9,311 nt of DNA from Candidatus Dojkabacteria bacterium UBA5209 (GTDB lineage: Bacteria > Patescibacteriota > Dojkabacteria > SC72): the NCBI GenBank assembly GCA_002412645.1, contig DHVL01000001.1, forward strand, positions 1 through 9,311, read 5' to 3'. The notes under the pieces are model-generated. The model saw only the letters and a list, made by a program, of their open reading frames with translations, was not told the origin of the DNA and did no database searches. Positions 1 to 7,075 of the stretch are shown piece after piece (the stretch's first letter is position 1; each line of letters begins with the position of its first letter). A program made the translations under genes and the position numbers.

Positions 1-500
1 ACAGTGTTGAAACAAAGAGGTTAGATTCAGAGACTGAGTATTTCTTCGAGGTATACTCAGGTAATCAGAAATACAACAATGGAGGGCAAATGTATAGTGT
101 AAAAACATATCCTATACTAAGTACACCACCACCATTTGAAACAAAATCAGGAGCTATTGTTAATACCTCAACACCTGGAGATTGGATATTAATAGCAAAA
201 ATATTAGATGACGATGAGATGGGAACATCAGGTAGTTCAGGCTATGTATCTACAATACCTTATGACAATGGAGATTGGATATTAACTATAGGGGGTGTAA
301 GAAGTGAGGATGGTAGCACATATTTCTCTTTCTCTAATTCTGATATCTTAAGTATGTACCTTGTTGGAGATAGTAATAAACTTTTTGATTTCCCTATGTC
401 TCGTTCCGATATCTCAGTTGATGCTTCAACACTAGGTTCTACATCTTCAACTAACAGTGTAAAATTGCTTTCAGATTACGGAATAGTTAATATAAAATAA
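1..500 (+). CDS. C-terminal part of a secreted fibronectin type III / Ig-like protein (5' end outside window)
   Basis: The reading frame is open from the left edge (first full codon at base 3), giving 165 codons before TAA. The ATG at 90 is therefore internal and not the true start. The first 40 or so residues look like the end of a fibronectin type III domain: the segment 'ETEYFFEVYSGN', then 'YNNGGQMYSVKTY', then the proline-rich linker 'TPPPFETKSG'. What follows is a beta-rich, Ser/Gly/Thr-rich domain that resembles an Ig-like or carboxypeptidase-regulatory fold. It holds two in-frame copies of GDWIL 31 residues apart. No cysteine and no membrane segment occur in the visible part. Fibronectin-type modules usually act outside the cell in adhesion or as spacers, so an extracellular or cell-surface role is inferred, in line with the envelope genes downstream. 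The N-terminus, any signal peptide and the full domain count cannot be seen. Specific function is unknown. Confidence 0.75.
   Translation, partial: SVETKRLDSETEYFFEVYSGNQKYNNGGQMYSVKTYPILSTPPPFETKSGAIVNTSTPGDWILIAKILDDDEMGTSGSSGYVSTIPYDNGDWILTIGGVRSEDGSTYFSFSNSDILSMYLVGDSNKLFDFPMSRSDISVDASTLGSTSSTNSVKLLSDYGIVNIK
176..192 (+). repeat. 17-bp in-frame direct repeat, copy 1
   Basis: TGGAGATTGGATATTAA occurs here and again at 269-285, offset by 93 nt (31 codons). Both copies are in the same frame and encode GDWIL. This is probably a remnant of internal duplication or a recurring beta-strand within the C-terminal domain of the fibronectin-type protein. Confidence 0.6.
269..285 (+). repeat. 17-bp in-frame direct repeat, copy 2
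   Basis: Second exact copy of the 17-bp sequence at 176-192, encoding GDWIL in the same reading frame. Residues flanking the two copies differ, so the repeated unit is short at present or has diverged beyond the core. Confidence 0.6.
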
Positions 501-503
501 GGT

Positions 504-532
504 TTGTTTTAAGTATTAAAATACTTTAGAAT
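504..532 (+). promoter_or_regulatory. Predicted sigma-70-type promoter ahead of the GTG start at 540
   Basis: A -35-like TTGTTT (504-509) and a -10-like TAGAAT (527-532) are separated by exactly 17 bp. Only 7 nt separate the -10 from the GTG at 540, so transcription would begin at or within a base of the start codon, giving a leaderless mRNA. No Shine-Dalgarno sequence lies in the gap. An inverted repeat (511-526) fills the spacer and could be an operator. The prediction is by eye from consensus matching. Confidence 0.45.
511..526. repeat. Inverted repeat AAGTAT-TAAA-ATACTT in the 500-540 gap
   Basis: Perfect 6-bp arms, extendable to 7 bp around a 2-nt centre, occupy the spacer between the predicted -35 and -10 elements. 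As RNA it would be a weak AT-only hairpin without a following U tract, so a terminator for the upstream gene is less likely than a DNA-binding site. The operator role is an inference. Confidence 0.45.
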
Positions 533-539
533 CACATCT

Positions 540-1889
540 GTGAATAGAGAAGAGATAAATAGAAAAATTAGACCAGTATTACTTTTACTTACAATGTCTG
601 CATTGTCTGTACTTTCTGTTTTAGCGGTTAACTACCTTAAAGATGACAGTAAATCAGTGTCTGTAAATCAAGATGCGCAAGAATTAAACATAGTAGAAGA
701 TACATCAGAAGCACTGAACAGTATGGATACAACTACTGTAGAGCGAGTAAGAGAATCAAGAGAAGGATTGGTATTAAATGCAACAGATACCTCTAGAGAT
801 TGTAGAGAAGCAAAGGTAAAGATAGAGTCATACTCTGTATGTAGTAGTACGGGAAGTGAAGGGGTTGATTACAAAAAGGATAGTAGAAGAAGTGGAAAAA
901 TGGTAAGTAAGAATGCGATTGTTAAATTAGTAGAAGTAACTGTTCCGCTAGAGCTTTTTTCAGGGTCTAATGTTAAGGATTCTAATAGGAAATTAACTTC
1001 AACTACCCCAATATATAAACCAGCAGGTGAACAGTTCGATGAAAAGATAGCGAATATACAACTTCCACCAGGTACAAATATTGTTGATTACACATCCCCT
1101 GCTCAAGACACTCCCTTTGCAACTCCTTACTCTACAGCTTTTGGTCAGAAACCTGACGAGAAAACTGAAGAAGGAGAGATTGTAATACAGGAGAAATTAG
1201 TAAATGAGTGTGAACATTGTAATAACCCATCTAATGTAAACCCAGATAAGTCGAATAAGATAGCTACATTTCTTAAGAATACAGATCAAAGATATCCCAG
1301 AGAATTAGATACTATTAAAAGTTCAGAGGCTATCGAGGATTGTGGTACGGAGAGTACCTTTATCCCATGGAGTAATTCATCTAGAAAAGCTTGTAGATAT
1401 AATGTAGTACAAAGATTTGTTACAATCGTACAAGACATATTAGATCCAGAATGGAATGAATGTACAAGACCAGACATGTATGATTCAGAAGGTAATATAA
1501 TTCCAAGGTCAGAAGATTGTATATATGCGGAAGATATAATCGTAGTAATGAATTCACCATTTGGATCAGATAAAGAGTGTCCCGATGGTATATGTACAAA
1601 TTCCTTTATGAATACAAGAAACAAAACAGCTATGTATCCTGAAGAATCTAGTAGATACTCAGATAAGGTATACTTTACAACAGAGTGCACTGCAGAAATA
1701 GAGGGTATAGTAGGTTCAGTTACAATTAGATGTGCATGGGATTTCTCTCATTTGTATAAAGAGAGAAAGATATCAGAGTTTGATGATTTACCAGGGGTTG
1801 AAAGAACACCTACTAAAGATGAATATACTAATTTCCTTAAAGAAGAGGGAAGTAAGAGGAGTAGCGAGACTCCTATACAAATATTTTAG
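540..1889 (+). CDS. Membrane-anchored protein with cysteine-rich external region, function unknown
   Basis: This 449-residue protein starts at GTG. The same frame is closed by TAA at 498 and again at 510, and no other ATG, GTG or TTG lies between the second stop and 540. One hydrophobic segment at about residues 12-33 follows a basic N-terminus and has no obvious signal-peptidase site, so a signal anchor with the remainder outside is likely. Residues 35-260 are Ser/Thr/Glu/Pro-rich and look largely disordered. Residues 265-449 look more folded. Twelve cysteines (88, 101, 224, 227, 268, 285, 308, 327, 347, 352, 383, 398) all follow the membrane segment, which suggests multiple disulfides. I do not recognise the family. 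Its place directly before a VirB6/TrbL-like gene, 22 nt away, suggests an accessory subunit of the same envelope assembly, possibly a periplasm-like-space scaffold or adhesin. Its start has no Shine-Dalgarno sequence; a promoter-like element lies just upstream. Confidence 0.85.
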   Translation: MNREEINRKIRPVLLLLTMSALSVLSVLAVNYLKDDSKSVSVNQDAQELNIVEDTSEALNSMDTTTVERVRESREGLVLNATDTSRDCREAKVKIESYSVCSSTGSEGVDYKKDSRRSGKMVSKNAIVKLVEVTVPLELFSGSNVKDSNRKLTSTTPIYKPAGEQFDEKIANIQLPPGTNIVDYTSPAQDTPFATPYSTAFGQKPDEKTEEGEIVIQEKLVNECEHCNNPSNVNPDKSNKIATFLKNTDQRYPRELDTIKSSEAIEDCGTESTFIPWSNSSRKACRYNVVQRFVTIVQDILDPEWNECTRPDMYDSEGNIIPRSEDCIYAEDIIVVMNSPFGSDKECPDGICTNSFMNTRNKTAMYPEESSRYSDKVYFTTECTAEIEGIVGSVTIRCAWDFSHLYKERKISEFDDLPGVERTPTKDEYTNFLKEEGSKRSSETPIQIF

Positions 1890-1895
1890 ATTAAA

Positions 1896-1911
1896 TTTTT
1901 ATTAATAAAAA
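1896..1911. promoter_or_regulatory. 16-bp perfect AT palindrome abutting the ATG at 1912
   Basis: TTTTTATTAATAAAAA is identical to its reverse complement and ends on the base before the start codon. It contains TATTAA (1900-1905), a weak -10-like hexamer 6 nt upstream of ATG, and no Shine-Dalgarno motif is present. It may be an operator, a leaderless promoter, or simply an A/T-rich untranslated gap. The symmetry itself is certain; the role is not. Confidence 0.4.
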
Positions 1912-3399
1912 ATGAGTATCTCACTTAAGATATATAACAGGTTTTTGAAAGTAAAAGAATTTATAAGTAGAAAGAGTTTCTATAACTCATTCCTTACATT
2001 CCTTACAATATTCTTCTTCTTTGGAATAATGAATGTATATGCTCAAGAGGATATAAAGATAGCTCCTGATTTTGAAGGAACAAAACAGTTCCATAATGAA
2101 ATAAGTGGAGCAGATCCAGAGGAAGATAATATGACAAGTAGTGGTGGTTTGCACCTCATTAACAATGGGTGGTTAGCAGTATCTTTACTTGCTGGTCCTG
2201 AGATTTCAGAATATGGCTCAGCTATAGAGAATAACCCTAACATACCTTACGATTTAAGAAGAGGAGTTATTGGTTTAACAGAGGATGCAGGAGATTATGT
2301 ATATGCAGCATATCCTAAAGTTAATGTTGCAGAACATTTAGCACAGCAATGGGTACCAGGATATGCAGAAGAAAGTACTAGCCTATATGCTGCCACACAT
2401 GATTCTGGATATAGGGTTCTTTTGGATAGTGGTATTGTAGGACTTTGGAATAGGGTTTTAAATCTTGCATATGTTGCTTTTGTATTAATAATGATTGTTG
2501 CAGGATTCATGATTATGTTCAGACATAAACTAGGTGGTCAAACAATGGTTACCATTGGGAATGTATTACCTGGAGTTATTACTGCTTTAATACTAGCTAC
2601 TTTTAGTTTCGCTATAGCAGGATTAATAATAGATTTAGGTGGTGTATTAACAGGATTAGTAGCTTTCATTCTAGGAGGTGATGGTTTTGAACCAACCTCT
2701 ATCGCAGGTTTGGGAAGAATAATGAATGCAGCAATGGGAATGGGTTCTCTTGGAGAATTCTCTCTATTTACGGGAGGAGGTGGTCTGACCAGTTTAGGTC
2801 TCGGTGGTATTTCTAAGCTTCTTGTGGCTATTTTTGCACAATTAGGATGGATGGCACCAATAGCTACTGGCCTTGTAGGTCTCGGAGTCATAGGCCTTGT
2901 TCTTCTTGTTGTAGTACTAGGGATTGTGGCATTCGGAGCATTGAAAGTATTAATTGCGTTGTATAAAGCATATTTTTCTTTACTACTTTCTGTAATATTA
3001 GGACCTCTTCAGATAACACTTGGTGCAATGCCAGGTAATAGTCATATGATAAAAAATTGGTTCCTATCAATATTTAGAAATGTATTGGTATTTCCTGTAA
3101 TTCTTTTCATAGTAAATATACCTAATGCAATACAAGCATCTGGTTCAGAGGTTCTACTGAGTTTCCCTGGGAAATTAGTAAATGAAGACCCTAATACATA
3201 TAATCCGGATGGACTAAATGCTACAGGAGATCTTTTCATCTTCATACTAAAGATATTTGTACTCTACTTTGCAGCACAAGCGCCCAAGTTCTTAGAAGCA
3301 TTCTTCCCACCAAATTCACCTAAAGCTGTTGGAGATGGTATGGCTGCAGCAAAAGGTAGTCTTTCTAAGATACCGTTGATAGGGGGATTGTTTAAGTAA
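1912..3399 (+). CDS. VirB6/TrbL-like polytopic membrane protein (type IV secretion-like)
   Basis: This 495-residue protein begins with a basic N-terminus and a hydrophobic stretch at about 24-43, ending in the signal-peptidase-like VYA|QE (cleavage after residue 44). An external region of about 130 residues follows. Hydrophobic segments then appear at about 180-202, 217-253 (probably two), 301-350 (probably two), 352-372, 385-407 and 440-455. The 'AGFMIMFRHKLGG' loop and the 'GPLQITLGAMPG ... NWFLSIFRNVLVFP' segment resemble the VirB6/TrbL-type inner-membrane channel proteins that I recall from CPR type IV secretion-like loci. VirB6/TrbL proteins form part of the inner-membrane conduit for DNA or protein. 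The protein has no cysteine. It lies between a membrane-anchored external protein and an M23 peptidase protein, consistent with an envelope-spanning assembly. Substrate is unknown, and transport of DNA, protein or pilin are all possible. The family call is by pattern only and the exact membrane-segment count needs a topology predictor. Confidence 0.7.
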   Translation: MSISLKIYNRFLKVKEFISRKSFYNSFLTFLTIFFFFGIMNVYAQEDIKIAPDFEGTKQFHNEISGADPEEDNMTSSGGLHLINNGWLAVSLLAGPEISEYGSAIENNPNIPYDLRRGVIGLTEDAGDYVYAAYPKVNVAEHLAQQWVPGYAEESTSLYAATHDSGYRVLLDSGIVGLWNRVLNLAYVAFVLIMIVAGFMIMFRHKLGGQTMVTIGNVLPGVITALILATFSFAIAGLIIDLGGVLTGLVAFILGGDGFEPTSIAGLGRIMNAAMGMGSLGEFSLFTGGGGLTSLGLGGISKLLVAIFAQLGWMAPIATGLVGLGVIGLVLLVVVLGIVAFGALKVLIALYKAYFSLLLSVILGPLQITLGAMPGNSHMIKNWFLSIFRNVLVFPVILFIVNIPNAIQASGSEVLLSFPGKLVNEDPNTYNPDGLNATGDLFIFILKIFVLYFAAQAPKFLEAFFPPNSPKAVGDGMAAAKGSLSKIPLIGGLFK

Positions 3400-3415
3400 G
3401 ATATATTACTAATCT

Positions 3416-6058
3416 ATGGCTAAGAAACCTAAATCAGACAATTTTGATGCTTTAGGTAGTGTATTTGATTTTCTTTTTGAAGAAGCAAAGAAACCTCCTG
3501 AGAAAAGAAAACCAATTGTACCTACAGGAGTAGCAGGAGGAGACATGCTTACAGATGGTATTTTTGCTGCTTTAGAAAAGCCTGGCGTTTTTATATCAGA
3601 CAAAATAGTAGGTGAGTTTAACAGTGCAATAGAATTACAACTTGGTGCTATTCAGTTTGATGATGCAGGAAAGGTCAAAGTTACTACAAATAGTCTAATA
3701 GATTTCTTAAAAGATCCTCAAGGAACGGTTGAAAAATCTATTCAAAGGAATCAAGGAATAAGGAAGTCCATGAGAGCTGCATATCTTGGTAAATTCACAG
3801 AAGATTTTATAGCATCGGGTTGGGCAAGGAAATACGGTAATTTAGAAGCGCAAAGAGCGGTATACGGTACAAGCATTGCAAGAAACTCTCGAGATGAAAG
3901 TTATTCTGTTCAAAGGGCAATAGGAGAATTCAAAGCAGAAAAATCGACTCCTGGATATATGGTAAACAGGAGCGCTGAGCTTTTAAGAAGGAAGCTAATT
4001 AGTGATACTCAGTGGAGTAATCTTACGAATGCAGAGAAAGAACAATTTAACCTTGCACTGCTTAAAGAAGATTCTTGGGACAAAGACTTAGAATCACTTG
4101 GGAGGCAAGCAGATACCTCTTTGAGAGATTTCCTGCTTGCAAAATTCCCTGCACAAGGTAATGCAATGTATCAAGAGTATATTAACTCCACAACAATTAT
4201 TCAGAGAGGAAAAGCAAAGAGAGAGAAAATATTTGATAAGAAAATATATCTTAAACTTGAGAATGAGAATCTTGATAGTAGAATCTCTGATTTGCAAAAC
4301 CTAGGAGTAAGGACGGCACAGCAGGAAGAAGAATTAAATATCTATAGAAAAACAAAGTTCATATTAGATAAAAGAAATGGTGAAAGTTTACTTAGAACAG
4401 AATTAGAAAGGATAAAAAATGATTTAAGAAGTGTCACAGATCCTACATATAGAGGACAGCTTAAAAGAGAGCTAAAAGATACTCGTTCTGCTCTTAGATA
4501 TCTAGGAGGTTCAAAACTTATTAATACAATTGGTAAAGCAGAGGGATATCTTGATAGTTTACAGTCTATATATGGAGGTGCAACATTCTCGGGCTTGTTT
4601 GCTTCTATGTTAGATGGCTCATATTACGACAAGAACAGAAATAGCTTCATGCGCCCAACAATTGAGCATAAATTTAAGATGCCTGGAGATCTAGAGAATA
4701 CTTTAATGCTACCTGATAATGATGAAGTTAAAAGAAATTTTATCAAAGCACACAATCGTATAGGTACTGATATTTACTACTTTACTCCTCGCTCTATCTT
4801 CAGAACTCTTTTCTACAATGGAGAGGGATTTACATACCTTCTTTACAAAAAGTTAGAAAAACAGAATGAGCTAATACAGATGATGAAAAACTCTCTTGGG
4901 GATACTGATTACAGTGCAAAAGATTTACTGCAGTTAGTATTTCTTGATGAGGAAAAGCTGGAGGAATTCTTTAGGCAAAATGGCATGAGATTTAACCAGC
5001 AGCAGGTTGATAGTATTGTTAATTTATTAAGCTCAAGTAAGGGGCTTAAATCCGCAGTAAATTTCTTTAGTACAAACAGGAGAATACAACAGAGGGTACA
5101 AAACAAGATTAATGCTCTCCTATTACCAGCCAGAAGAAAAATCGCTAATGGTTTCCTGATGAGATTTGTGTCTAAATATGGAGGAAAAGAATTGCTAGAA
5201 CAATGGATTGCAAAAGGTGGTGTTCAATTTATGTTCAAATCTATAGCTACTGCAATAGCATCAGCACTTGGTCTTGCAGGTGGTCCTGTAGGTAGTATTG
5301 TTGTTTCAGCTATAACTATGGCTGTTACAGATCTCGGTATGAAAGCAATAGGACAAATAATGGTAATAGGGAAGTACTTTCTTTTGGGTCTTGTAGGACT
5401 AATAGTACTCTTCTTTACTTGGAGTGCAGGTAGTAATAAAGTATTCTTTAAAGACAATTTCTCTTACTACCATGTACCCCCAGGCTCTGTTGTAATGTGT
5501 TCAATGTATGAAGAAATAGAATTAGAAAGCTCAGATGATTACCCATGGGGAGATGCAATAATACCACCACCATCTGGTGAAAAGTGTATATTTGGTACAG
5601 GTACATATGGATGTTCACAAGGATATAAAGATGTAACAGGTTGGAGTCATCAAAACTACACAAGTAATATGCCAGTAGACTTAACATATATAGGGTATAT
5701 ATATGCTCCTCAATTTTGTAATAGCGGAGATTGCCGTATTACAAGAATAGCGGTAATTAACTGTAGAGATGGATCAAATGCAGGAGGTATTGTAGAACTA
5801 ACAGCAAATGATGGTAGAAATACATATTTTTTTAAATTACTACATGTCAAACCACTCGCGTCACTTGGAGAGAAGCTAAGTAGTGGACAAGCAGTAGCAG
5901 TAGTACAAGATGCTCCTGAAGTAGAAAAAGGTAACTGTTGGACAGGTAAACACTTACACTTAGAAACAAAACAGAACGGTTCTGTAGTAGATCCATTAGA
6001 GCTCTTACAGAGTTTTAGCTGTTCTGTACCAGATGAAAAAGATTGTAGTAGGCCATAA
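3416..6058 (+). CDS. Large membrane protein with coiled-coil cytoplasmic region and external M23 peptidase domain
   Basis: This 880-residue protein has no signal peptide. Residues 1-600 are hydrophilic and helical, with charged coiled-coil-like stretches at about 265-360. Residues 602-645 are glycine/alanine-rich and hydrophobic, and 650-670 is a clear membrane helix. The external C-terminal part (about 720-870) matches an M23/LytM metallopeptidase, which cleaves peptide cross-links of peptidoglycan. Visible pieces are PVDL with D755, 'LLHVKPL' with H810, the 'GEKLSSGQAVAVV' strand-turn and the terminal HLHLE (H846, H848). The usual HxxxD histidine is replaced: position 751 is Asn, with the nearest upstream His at 745. 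Activity is therefore uncertain. There is no cysteine in residues 1-694 but nine in the last 186, which supports cytoplasm-to-outside topology. A 16-nt gap from the VirB6-like gene fits a shared role, comparable to the hydrolases that open the wall for type IV secretion systems. The ATG has no Shine-Dalgarno sequence. Confidence 0.8.
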   Translation: MAKKPKSDNFDALGSVFDFLFEEAKKPPEKRKPIVPTGVAGGDMLTDGIFAALEKPGVFISDKIVGEFNSAIELQLGAIQFDDAGKVKVTTNSLIDFLKDPQGTVEKSIQRNQGIRKSMRAAYLGKFTEDFIASGWARKYGNLEAQRAVYGTSIARNSRDESYSVQRAIGEFKAEKSTPGYMVNRSAELLRRKLISDTQWSNLTNAEKEQFNLALLKEDSWDKDLESLGRQADTSLRDFLLAKFPAQGNAMYQEYINSTTIIQRGKAKREKIFDKKIYLKLENENLDSRISDLQNLGVRTAQQEEELNIYRKTKFILDKRNGESLLRTELERIKNDLRSVTDPTYRGQLKRELKDTRSALRYLGGSKLINTIGKAEGYLDSLQSIYGGATFSGLFASMLDGSYYDKNRNSFMRPTIEHKFKMPGDLENTLMLPDNDEVKRNFIKAHNRIGTDIYYFTPRSIFRTLFYNGEGFTYLLYKKLEKQNELIQMMKNSLGDTDYSAKDLLQLVFLDEEKLEEFFRQNGMRFNQQQVDSIVNLLSSSKGLKSAVNFFSTNRRIQQRVQNKINALLLPARRKIANGFLMRFVSKYGGKELLEQWIAKGGVQFMFKSIATAIASALGLAGGPVGSIVVSAITMAVTDLGMKAIGQIMVIGKYFLLGLVGLIVLFFTWSAGSNKVFFKDNFSYYHVPPGSVVMCSMYEEIELESSDDYPWGDAIIPPPSGEKCIFGTGTYGCSQGYKDVTGWSHQNYTSNMPVDLTYIGYIYAPQFCNSGDCRITRIAVINCRDGSNAGGIVELTANDGRNTYFFKLLHVKPLASLGEKLSSGQAVAVVQDAPEVEKGNCWTGKHLHLETKQNGSVVDPLELLQSFSCSVPDEKDCSRP

Positions 6059-6065
6059 GTAAATT

Positions 6066-6070
6066 AAGGA
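6066..6070 (+). promoter_or_regulatory. Shine-Dalgarno sequence for the gene at 6079
   Basis: AAGGA lies 8 nt before the ATG at 6079. It is the only clear, well-spaced ribosome binding site among the starts in this window. It fixes the 6079 start and shows that the organism does use anti-Shine-Dalgarno pairing for some genes. Confidence 0.65.
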
Positions 6071-6078
6071 ATATTGAT

Positions 6079-7050
6079 ATGAAAATAGTTGGAAACAAAA
6101 AAGCAGCAATATTAATAACGGTAGGATTCATATTTTTAATAGTGTTAATTGCAGTAGGAATAATATACCTAAGTGGTAGAAAAAAATACCCAGAAGAACC
6201 ATTACTAGCTCAAAACTTAGGTACAAGTGAAGTAGAACTAGATATCTCTAATATGAAAAGAGATATGGATATTACAGATGTACCTGTTTACTCAGTTAAA
6301 CCGAACTTACATATCTCTGATGTAGAAGAAATGATTAATCAGGTAGGACTCTCATTAGAAAGAAAAGATATTGTTAAAGACAGCTATATAGAATGGAGTA
6401 ATGAAGAAAATATGTTTACATATGACTCAGTACTAGATACTCTAACTTTTCAAATCTCAGAAAGTATATCCATTGAAAGAGGCGTAGAGGGGTTCTCTAA
6501 TATCTTTAGTAGATACTTTGATATAGAGTATGAATTTACTCTGGTACAAGAGAAAAAGAACGCAGATGGGGGAATAACCTACTACGCATCAAGAATGGTA
6601 GGAGAAGTACCAATACAATTTGGATCTAAGTATGAATACTCAGATATATTGAAATTTGATAAAGAGGGGAATTTAGAATCTGGTAGCTTACTGTTGGCAG
6701 AGATAAAGGAATATGATTACTACTTACCATTAATTACTCAGAGAGAACTAGTTGAATTTGTTAATTTAAATGAATATCCTAAGGAGTATCATTTAGATAC
6801 AGGAGTACTAATGGACTTCTTGGAAATTGATTACTTAGATGACCAATGGGAAGATATTGAAAAGTCTGTATCAGATTGTAATGGTGGGGATTCTGAATTG
6901 GTATTTCTGTTTAAAAATAGTAACCAAGGAGCTTTACTACCTGTCTTTAAGATATCAAGTATATGTAAAGTATATAAATCGAATTTAGAATACTCAGTAC
7001 CAGCCATCTTCTATGTAAATGCTGTTAACCCTAAATATGTGACTTTGTAA
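6079..7050 (+). CDS. Single-pass membrane protein with external domain of unknown function
   Basis: This 323-residue protein has one hydrophobic segment at about residues 9-32 after a lysine-containing N-terminus, followed by a basic 'SGRKKY' and an acidic soluble domain. The basic residues on both sides leave orientation slightly open, but an external C-terminal domain is the simplest reading. The soluble part alternates strands and helices. Two stretches, 'MINQVGLSLE ... SYIEWSN' (about 86-107) and 'FGSKYEYSDILKFDKEGNL' (about 181-199), loosely recall the two-lobed YycH/YycI or PepSY-like fold. That resemblance is weak and I do not assign the family. Two cysteines (267, 296) could form one disulfide. 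It starts 20 nt after the M23 gene with a good AAGGA site, so co-transcription with the upstream genes is likely. A regulatory or structural role beside the wall hydrolase is a guess from position. Confidence 0.8.
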   Translation: MKIVGNKKAAILITVGFIFLIVLIAVGIIYLSGRKKYPEEPLLAQNLGTSEVELDISNMKRDMDITDVPVYSVKPNLHISDVEEMINQVGLSLERKDIVKDSYIEWSNEENMFTYDSVLDTLTFQISESISIERGVEGFSNIFSRYFDIEYEFTLVQEKKNADGGITYYASRMVGEVPIQFGSKYEYSDILKFDKEGNLESGSLLLAEIKEYDYYLPLITQRELVEFVNLNEYPKEYHLDTGVLMDFLEIDYLDDQWEDIEKSVSDCNGGDSELVFLFKNSNQGALLPVFKISSICKVYKSNLEYSVPAIFYVNAVNPKYVTL

Positions 7051-7060
7051 GGATATTTTG

Positions 7061-7069
7061 TGATACAAT
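7061..7069 (+). promoter_or_regulatory. Extended -10 promoter candidate ahead of the ATG at 7076
   Basis: TGATACAAT fits the extended -10 pattern TGnTAnnnT, with TACAAT at 7064-7069 and 6 nt to the ATG. The implied transcript would start at about the start codon. GTGACT at 7039-7044 is a weak -35 with a long 19-bp spacer. No Shine-Dalgarno sequence is placed usefully: the nearest AAGGA overlaps the previous stop, more than 20 nt away. Confidence 0.4.
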
Positions 7070-7075
7070 ATTGAA

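Noticed and set aside
90..500. A complete small gene starting at ATG 90
   Set aside because: The frame is open back to base 3 and the upstream residues fit the end of a fibronectin type III domain continuous with the rest. It is a truncated larger gene.
498..540. Readthrough or broken single gene across 498-540, since both flanking genes share a frame
   Set aside because: Two in-frame TAA stops (498 and 510) separate them, and the downstream product starts with a typical basic N-terminus and membrane anchor, so these are two genes.
1286..1690. 134-residue minus-strand reading frame
   Set aside because: It lies antisense inside the cysteine-rich membrane-anchored gene, has no recognisable domain or start signal, and is best read as a shadow.
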